Source of the DNA: Roseovarius sp.
Lineage (GTDB): Bacteria; Pseudomonadota; Alphaproteobacteria; Rhodobacterales; Rhodobacteraceae
Length of the DNA stretch: 64,000 nucleotides
NCBI GenBank assembly: GCA_027493545.1
Contig: JAOSKR010000002.1
Location: 868,001-932,000 of the forward strand
Reading direction: 5' to 3'
Shown here piece after piece: positions 60,628 to 64,000 of the stretch. The notes beneath the pieces are model-generated. The model had not been told where the DNA came from, did not search any database, and was given only the letters and a program-made list of their open reading frames with translations. The translations under genes were made by a program, and so were the position numbers. The number at the start of each line of letters is the position of its first letter. The first letter of the stretch is position 1.

Positions 60628-61806
60628 TTACGCGACGGCGAATTTCAGCAGCTTGATCGCGGCGAAATCGCTGACGTCGCCGCCAACGCGCTTGGTGGCG
60701 TAAAAGAGCACATGCGGCTTGGCGCTGAAGGGGTCGCGCAGGACCCGCAGATCGGGCCGCTCGGCGATGGTGTAGCCGGATGCGAAATCGCCGAACGCAA
60801 TCGCCATCGCGCCGCTGGCGATGTCGGGCATGTCCTCGGCCACCAGCACCCGGTAGCCCAGAAGGCGCGCTGGCTCGCCTGCGGCGAGGCCATCGGACCA
60901 CAGGAACCGGCCATCGGCATCCTTGAGCTTGCGCACCACGCCCGCGGTCTTCGAGTTCATCACGAAGACCGCGTTGGCGCGGTATTCGGCCCCCAGCGCA
61001 TAGACCAGGTCGATGATGGCATCGGCACCGTTGAAATCCGCGTCCGCACCGGTCGGCACACAGCCCAGATTGCCCCAGGTCCAGACACCGTTATCCACCA
61101 CCGGATGGGTCAGAAATCCGGTGGGCTTGTCGGTGCCGTCGCCATTGACAAAGGCATCGGCCTCGGCGCGGGCGAACTTGTCGGCGATGCGTCCCGCGAG
61201 CCAGCCCTCGATATCGAAGGCGCTGTCATCCAGCAGCCGCTGACTGGCCTTGGGCAGCGCGCTGAGTTCGTGCAGCGGGATCGAGATGCGGTCGATGCTC
61301 GGGGTCGCGGTCTCGGTCACGCTGCCGCTCTCGGTGGCCCAGCCATGGCCCATCTCGGTATGGTCGATCAGCACGTCGTAGGACGTGGCCTCGACCCGCA
61401 CGACATTGGCCACCGCCCGGATCGAGGCCGTCGACGACAGCACGCTCTTGATGCGCTGCGCGGTCTCGGGGTCGACGAGATAGCCGCCATCGCCGGCGAC
61501 GGCGGTGCTCAGCCCCTTGACCTCGATCTCGAGCCCGCGCAGCGCGTCGTCGTCGCCCGAGCGCAGATAGGCGTCGAACGCCTTGCGGTGCGGCGCCTCG
61601 AGGTCGGCACCGGCCTCCAGAACCGGGCGCCGCAGAAGGGATTTGCGTTCCATCTTGGTCATCTCGTCTTCCTGTTTTTGCAGTCTCGCGTGAATGTCGG
61701 CCTGAAAGCCCTTGAGTTCCTGAATGAAACCCGTAACGGCGGATTTGACCTCGGCGACCGGAGACAGATCTTCCCCGGCCCGAGAATTCGTCTCGGTCTT
61801 GCTCAT
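60628..61806 (-). CDS. GTA g5: major capsid protein, HK97 fold
   Basis: A 392-residue protein. The first hundred residues are a charged coiled-coil scaffold region (MSKTETNSRAGEDLSPVAEV and a long Gln/Lys helix) that g4 should remove; the HK97 core contains GGYLVDPETAQRIKSVLSST, SALPKASQRLLDDSAFDIEG and NSKTAGVVRKLKDADGRFLW. Intact, and the best preserved GTA marker here. Confidence 0.95.
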   Translation of the reverse strand: MSKTETNSRAGEDLSPVAEVKSAVTGFIQELKGFQADIHARLQKQEDEMTKMERKSLLRRPVLEAGADLEAPHRKAFDAYLRSGDDDALRGLEIEVKGLSTAVAGDGGYLVDPETAQRIKSVLSSTASIRAVANVVRVEATSYDVLIDHTEMGHGWATESGSVTETATPSIDRISIPLHELSALPKASQRLLDDSAFDIEGWLAGRIADKFARAEADAFVNGDGTDKPTGFLTHPVVDNGVWTWGNLGCVPTGADADFNGADAIIDLVYALGAEYRANAVFVMNSKTAGVVRKLKDADGRFLWSDGLAAGEPARLLGYRVLVAEDMPDIASGAMAIAFGDFASGYTIAERPDLRVLRDPFSAKPHVLFYATKRVGGDVSDFAAIKLLKFAVA

Positions 61807-61841
61807 CGCTCTTTCCCGTTTCGTTGGTGGTTGCGGCGCGC

Positions 61842-62396
61842 CTACATCCGCGCCAACTCCCGGCGCGCGTCCCTCAGGGCCGCGGCCATCTCGCGCAAGC
61901 TCTCCCCGGCCAGGGGCTCGCCCCTGGCCGTCGCCCGCGCACTGGGCAGCATCGGAAAGGTCACCAGCGACACCTCCCACAGCTCCAGTTCCCGCAAGAG
62001 CCGCCGGCCCTCGCCGTTCTTCACCGCCCGCACGGTGCGATAGCCGATGCTGAGCCCGTCGATGGCCCCCGCCGCGATCAGCGCCGCCGCCTCGCGCGCC
62101 CGCGCCACCGTCTCGATCAGCCGGCCGCGGACGAACAGCCCGCGGCCGTCCTCGCGCACCTCGTCCCAGACCCCTATGGGCTGGGCCGGGTCGTGCTGCC
62201 ACAGCATCTTGACCTGACGCCCCTCGACCGCAAGCCGCGCCAGCGAACCGGCATAGGCGCCCGGCTCGACGATATCGCCGCCGCGGTCGCAGTCGCCGAA
62301 AAGGCTGGCATACCCCTCGATGACCTTGCCGTTGGTCACCGCCAACTCGCCGTCGAAGCGGCAGAATTTCCGCTCAAGCCGAAAGTCCGTATCCAT
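61842..62396 (-). CDS. GTA g4: prohead protease
   Basis: A 184-residue HK97-type protease: GKVIEGYASLFGDCDRGGDI, VKMLWQHDPAQPIGVWDEVR (His), GLSIGYRTVRAVKNGEGRRL (Ser) and WEVSLVTFPMLPSARATARG. It cuts the capsid protein's N-terminal part during assembly. The start at MDTDFRLERKFCRFDGEL is chosen since upstream in-frame codons overlap g3.5. Intact. Confidence 0.93.
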   Translation of the reverse strand: MDTDFRLERKFCRFDGELAVTNGKVIEGYASLFGDCDRGGDIVEPGAYAGSLARLAVEGRQVKMLWQHDPAQPIGVWDEVREDGRGLFVRGRLIETVARAREAAALIAAGAIDGLSIGYRTVRAVKNGEGRRLLRELELWEVSLVTFPMLPSARATARGEPLAGESLREMAAALRDARRELARM

Positions 62397-62434
62397 CCCG
62401 TTTGTCCTTTCTTGCGCCCCGCCGGGCTCGCGTT

Positions 62435-62668
62435 TCAGAGGTTCCCCGTCAGGAGTGGCCAGACCGCCTCGGCCAGCAGCGCGCCCGCGACCCCGTAAAC
62501 CGCCAGCCACAGCCGCCGCTCAAACCGCTCCAGCGAGGTCTCAATCTTGTCCAGCCGCTGCGCCAGCGCCTCGTTCTGCAGCTCAAAGAACCGCTCCTGG
62601 GCCTCGAGCCGCAAGGCCGGGGGCGCATTCGAAGGCCTCGAAACCATAGCGCCCGCGCCGCCTGTCAT
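62435..62668 (-). CDS. GTA g3.5: small membrane-associated protein
   Basis: A 77-residue protein starting MTGGAGAMVSRPSNAPPALR, with a helix FELQNEALAQRLDKIETSLE and a C-terminal hydrophobic segment LWLAVYGVAGALLAEAVWPL. ATGA overlap with the portal gene. It matches the small gene found here in RcGTA-like clusters; role unknown. Confidence 0.82.
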   Translation of the reverse strand: MTGGAGAMVSRPSNAPPALRLEAQERFFELQNEALAQRLDKIETSLERFERRLWLAVYGVAGALLAEAVWPLLTGNL

Positions 62669-63885
62669 CGGGCATCGGCCGCCTCCGCGCCGCTCTCCCC
62701 GTCCGCCAGTGCCGGCAGCCCCAGCAGCGCGCGCTTTTCCGCTCCGGTCAGGAAATCGGCATCCGCGACGCGGCGCCATTGCGCATCGCGCTCGGCCGCC
62801 AGCGCCGGCACCCGATCGAGATCGGGCACCAGTTCCAGCGACTCGCCGGTGAACTGCCCCAGCCACTCCGCCACCCGCGCCGCGACCCGCGCCGTCAACG
62901 GCAGCACCGTCAGCCGGTAAAACGCGCGGTTGGCCTCCTGGTAGTTGGCGTAGGTGGCGTCGCCCGGAATACCCAGCAGCATCGGCGGCACGCCAAAGGC
63001 CAGCGCGATCTCGCGCGCGGCGCTTTCCTTGGTCTTCTGGAATTCCATGTCCGAGGGCGAAAACCCCATCGGCTTCCAGTCGAGCCCGCCTTCCAGCAGC
63101 ATCGGCCGTCCGGCGTTGCGCGCGCCCTGATGGTGCGCCTCCATCTCGCTGACCAGCCGGTCGTACTGGTCGTGGCTGAGGCTGCCCTGCCCCTCGGCTC
63201 CGCGATAGACGATCGCGCCCGAGGGTCGCGCGGCATTGTCCAGCAGCGCCTTCGACCAGCGCGCGGCGGCATTGTGGACATCCACCGCCTGCGCCGCCGC
63301 CTGCAGCGGCGAGAGCCCGTAATGGTCGTCCTGTGGGTGAAAACTCTTGAGGTGGCAGACCGGCGCCGGCCCCTCGCCAACCTCGAAACGGTGCTTGCGC
63401 CCGCCGACGGCATATTCATAGCCCACCGGCCAGCCATCACGCCCCGGTACCACGCTCATCCGGTCCGAACGCAGAACGTGCAGCTCCAGCGGCAGCCGGC
63501 CCTCGGCCCCGCCCACCGCCTCGAGATAGGCGTTCCCGGTCAGCAGCAACTGACCGAAAAGCGCCTCGAACAGCTCCGCCCGCCCCTGCGCCGGGTTCGG
63601 CCGCGCGATCAGACCCAAGAGCCCATGCTCGGCGTAGCGCTCGCTGCGGTCCTGCAACACCAGCGGCATCGCGGCGGCGGCCTCGGCCACCATCTTGACA
63701 CAGCGAAACCCGACCGGGTTGCCCGCGAACCCCGTCTTTGTCAGCGTCACCGCATCACGCGGGCTCCACACCACGCGACCGACGCCGTGCCAGGCCATGA
63801 CCGGCCCGGTGGCGCTGGCCTTCTGCTCGGGCGGCACGGGCGCATCGGGCGCCGCCGCGCCCTGGCGGAAGAAATCCAAGATCAT
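62665..63885 (-). CDS. GTA g3: portal protein
   Basis: A 406-residue HK97-type portal. Features: TGFAGNPVGFRCVKMVAEAA, LLLTGNAYLEAVGGAEGRLP, RWSKALLDNAARPSGAIVYR and the C-terminal EIALAFGVPPMLLGIPGDAT plus YANYQEANRAFYRLTVLPL. Portal rings let DNA pass in packaging. GGAG precedes the ATG. Intact. Confidence 0.95.
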   Translation of the reverse strand: MILDFFRQGAAAPDAPVPPEQKASATGPVMAWHGVGRVVWSPRDAVTLTKTGFAGNPVGFRCVKMVAEAAAAMPLVLQDRSERYAEHGLLGLIARPNPAQGRAELFEALFGQLLLTGNAYLEAVGGAEGRLPLELHVLRSDRMSVVPGRDGWPVGYEYAVGGRKHRFEVGEGPAPVCHLKSFHPQDDHYGLSPLQAAAQAVDVHNAAARWSKALLDNAARPSGAIVYRGAEGQGSLSHDQYDRLVSEMEAHHQGARNAGRPMLLEGGLDWKPMGFSPSDMEFQKTKESAAREIALAFGVPPMLLGIPGDATYANYQEANRAFYRLTVLPLTARVAARVAEWLGQFTGESLELVPDLDRVPALAAERDAQWRRVADADFLTGAEKRALLGLPALADGESGAEAADAR

Positions 63886-63979
63886 CTCCGGGGGGTCTCC
63901 TCGTATCTGCCTCGTTTCGCCGGCGTTATCTGCCCGCGCTCGAAGGGCATCAGACGGTCAAAGGTTTAGAAAAGCTTTA

Positions 63980-64000
63980 TCAGACCGCGCGCACCCGAGG
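63980..64000 (-). CDS. Probable C-terminus of GTA g2 (terminase large subunit), partial
   Basis: Seven codons at the right edge, PRVRAV then TGA, sit where the terminase large subunit should end, about 94 bases before the portal gene. The fragment resembles the Arg-rich tail of RcGTA g2 as I recall it, but is too short to prove. 63886-63979 has no gene. Confidence 0.4.
   Translation of the reverse strand, partial: PRVRAV

Noticed and set aside
51528..64000. Prophage rather than gene transfer agent.
   Set aside because: No integrase, repressor, replication or lysis genes are visible; gene order, a 221-residue tape measure and GTA-specific g10/g15 proteins match RcGTA. Regions beyond the right edge were not seen.

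Overview
The window looks like a chromosomal segment of a high-GC alphaproteobacterium of the Rhodobacteraceae (Rhodobacterales). The basis is a syntenic RcGTA-type gene transfer agent cluster, a nuoABC end typical of the group, the ftsB-pdhA-pdhB-pdhC order with a lipoyl domain on E1 beta, a liu-type leucine degradation operon, and several conserved proteins of unknown function known to me from that family. No rRNA, tRNA, CRISPR array, insertion sequence or transposase was found.

Layout. 1-1166 (minus): nuoC (partial), nuoB, nuoA with a candidate promoter. 1395-10621 (minus): leucine/isovalerate catabolism operon (isovaleryl-CoA dehydrogenase, a low-GC membrane protein, acyl-CoA synthetase, both methylcrotonyl-CoA carboxylase subunits, GST, HMG-CoA lyase, enoyl-CoA hydratase). 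10984-15002: gph, then glmU and glmS (UDP-GlcNAc supply). 15004-20191: lipoprotein, moaA, waaA and two glycosyltransferase-like genes (LPS core). 20274-24579: small secreted protein, metY, and a large one-TM protein. 24840-28489: CPA2 antiporter, carD, fdxA, S4 RNA-binding protein. 28496-32077: Suv3-like RNA helicase and TPR protein. 32149-35356: SCP2, lysophospholipase, pepF. 35483-39743: squalene/phytoene synthase-like, cimA, cysS with a possible Cys leader peptide. 40021-44377: MttB-like methyltransferase, cytochrome c, AidB-like dehydrogenase, ftsB. 44754-48749: pyruvate dehydrogenase E1 alpha, E1 beta, a small unknown, E2. 48886-51523: AhpD-like protein behind an FNR-type box, an exported unknown, cysE, DksA/TraR-like protein. 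51528-64000 (minus): GTA structural cluster from the terminase C-terminus through portal, protease, capsid, connectors, tail, tape measure, hub and peptidase to the large g15 protein.

A dominant feature is sequence quality. About 22 genes, including essential ones (glmU, glmS, waaA, pdhA, ftsB), carry one or more single-base frameshifts, mostly inside G, C or A runs. I read these as assembly or sequencing indels rather than decay and give the spans of the intended genes.

The most interesting non-standard signals are: a low-GC, GTGA-coupled three-TM protein inside the leucine operon; a cysS whose 3' third has different composition; a two-cysteine leader ORF plus Shine-Dalgarno hairpin before cysS; a 144-bp MITE-like element that supplies the stop codon of the gene before it; several dispersed palindromic repeat families, one copy of which lies in the pdhC linker; an FNR-type box before the AhpD-like gene; and a long hairpin in the carD leader.
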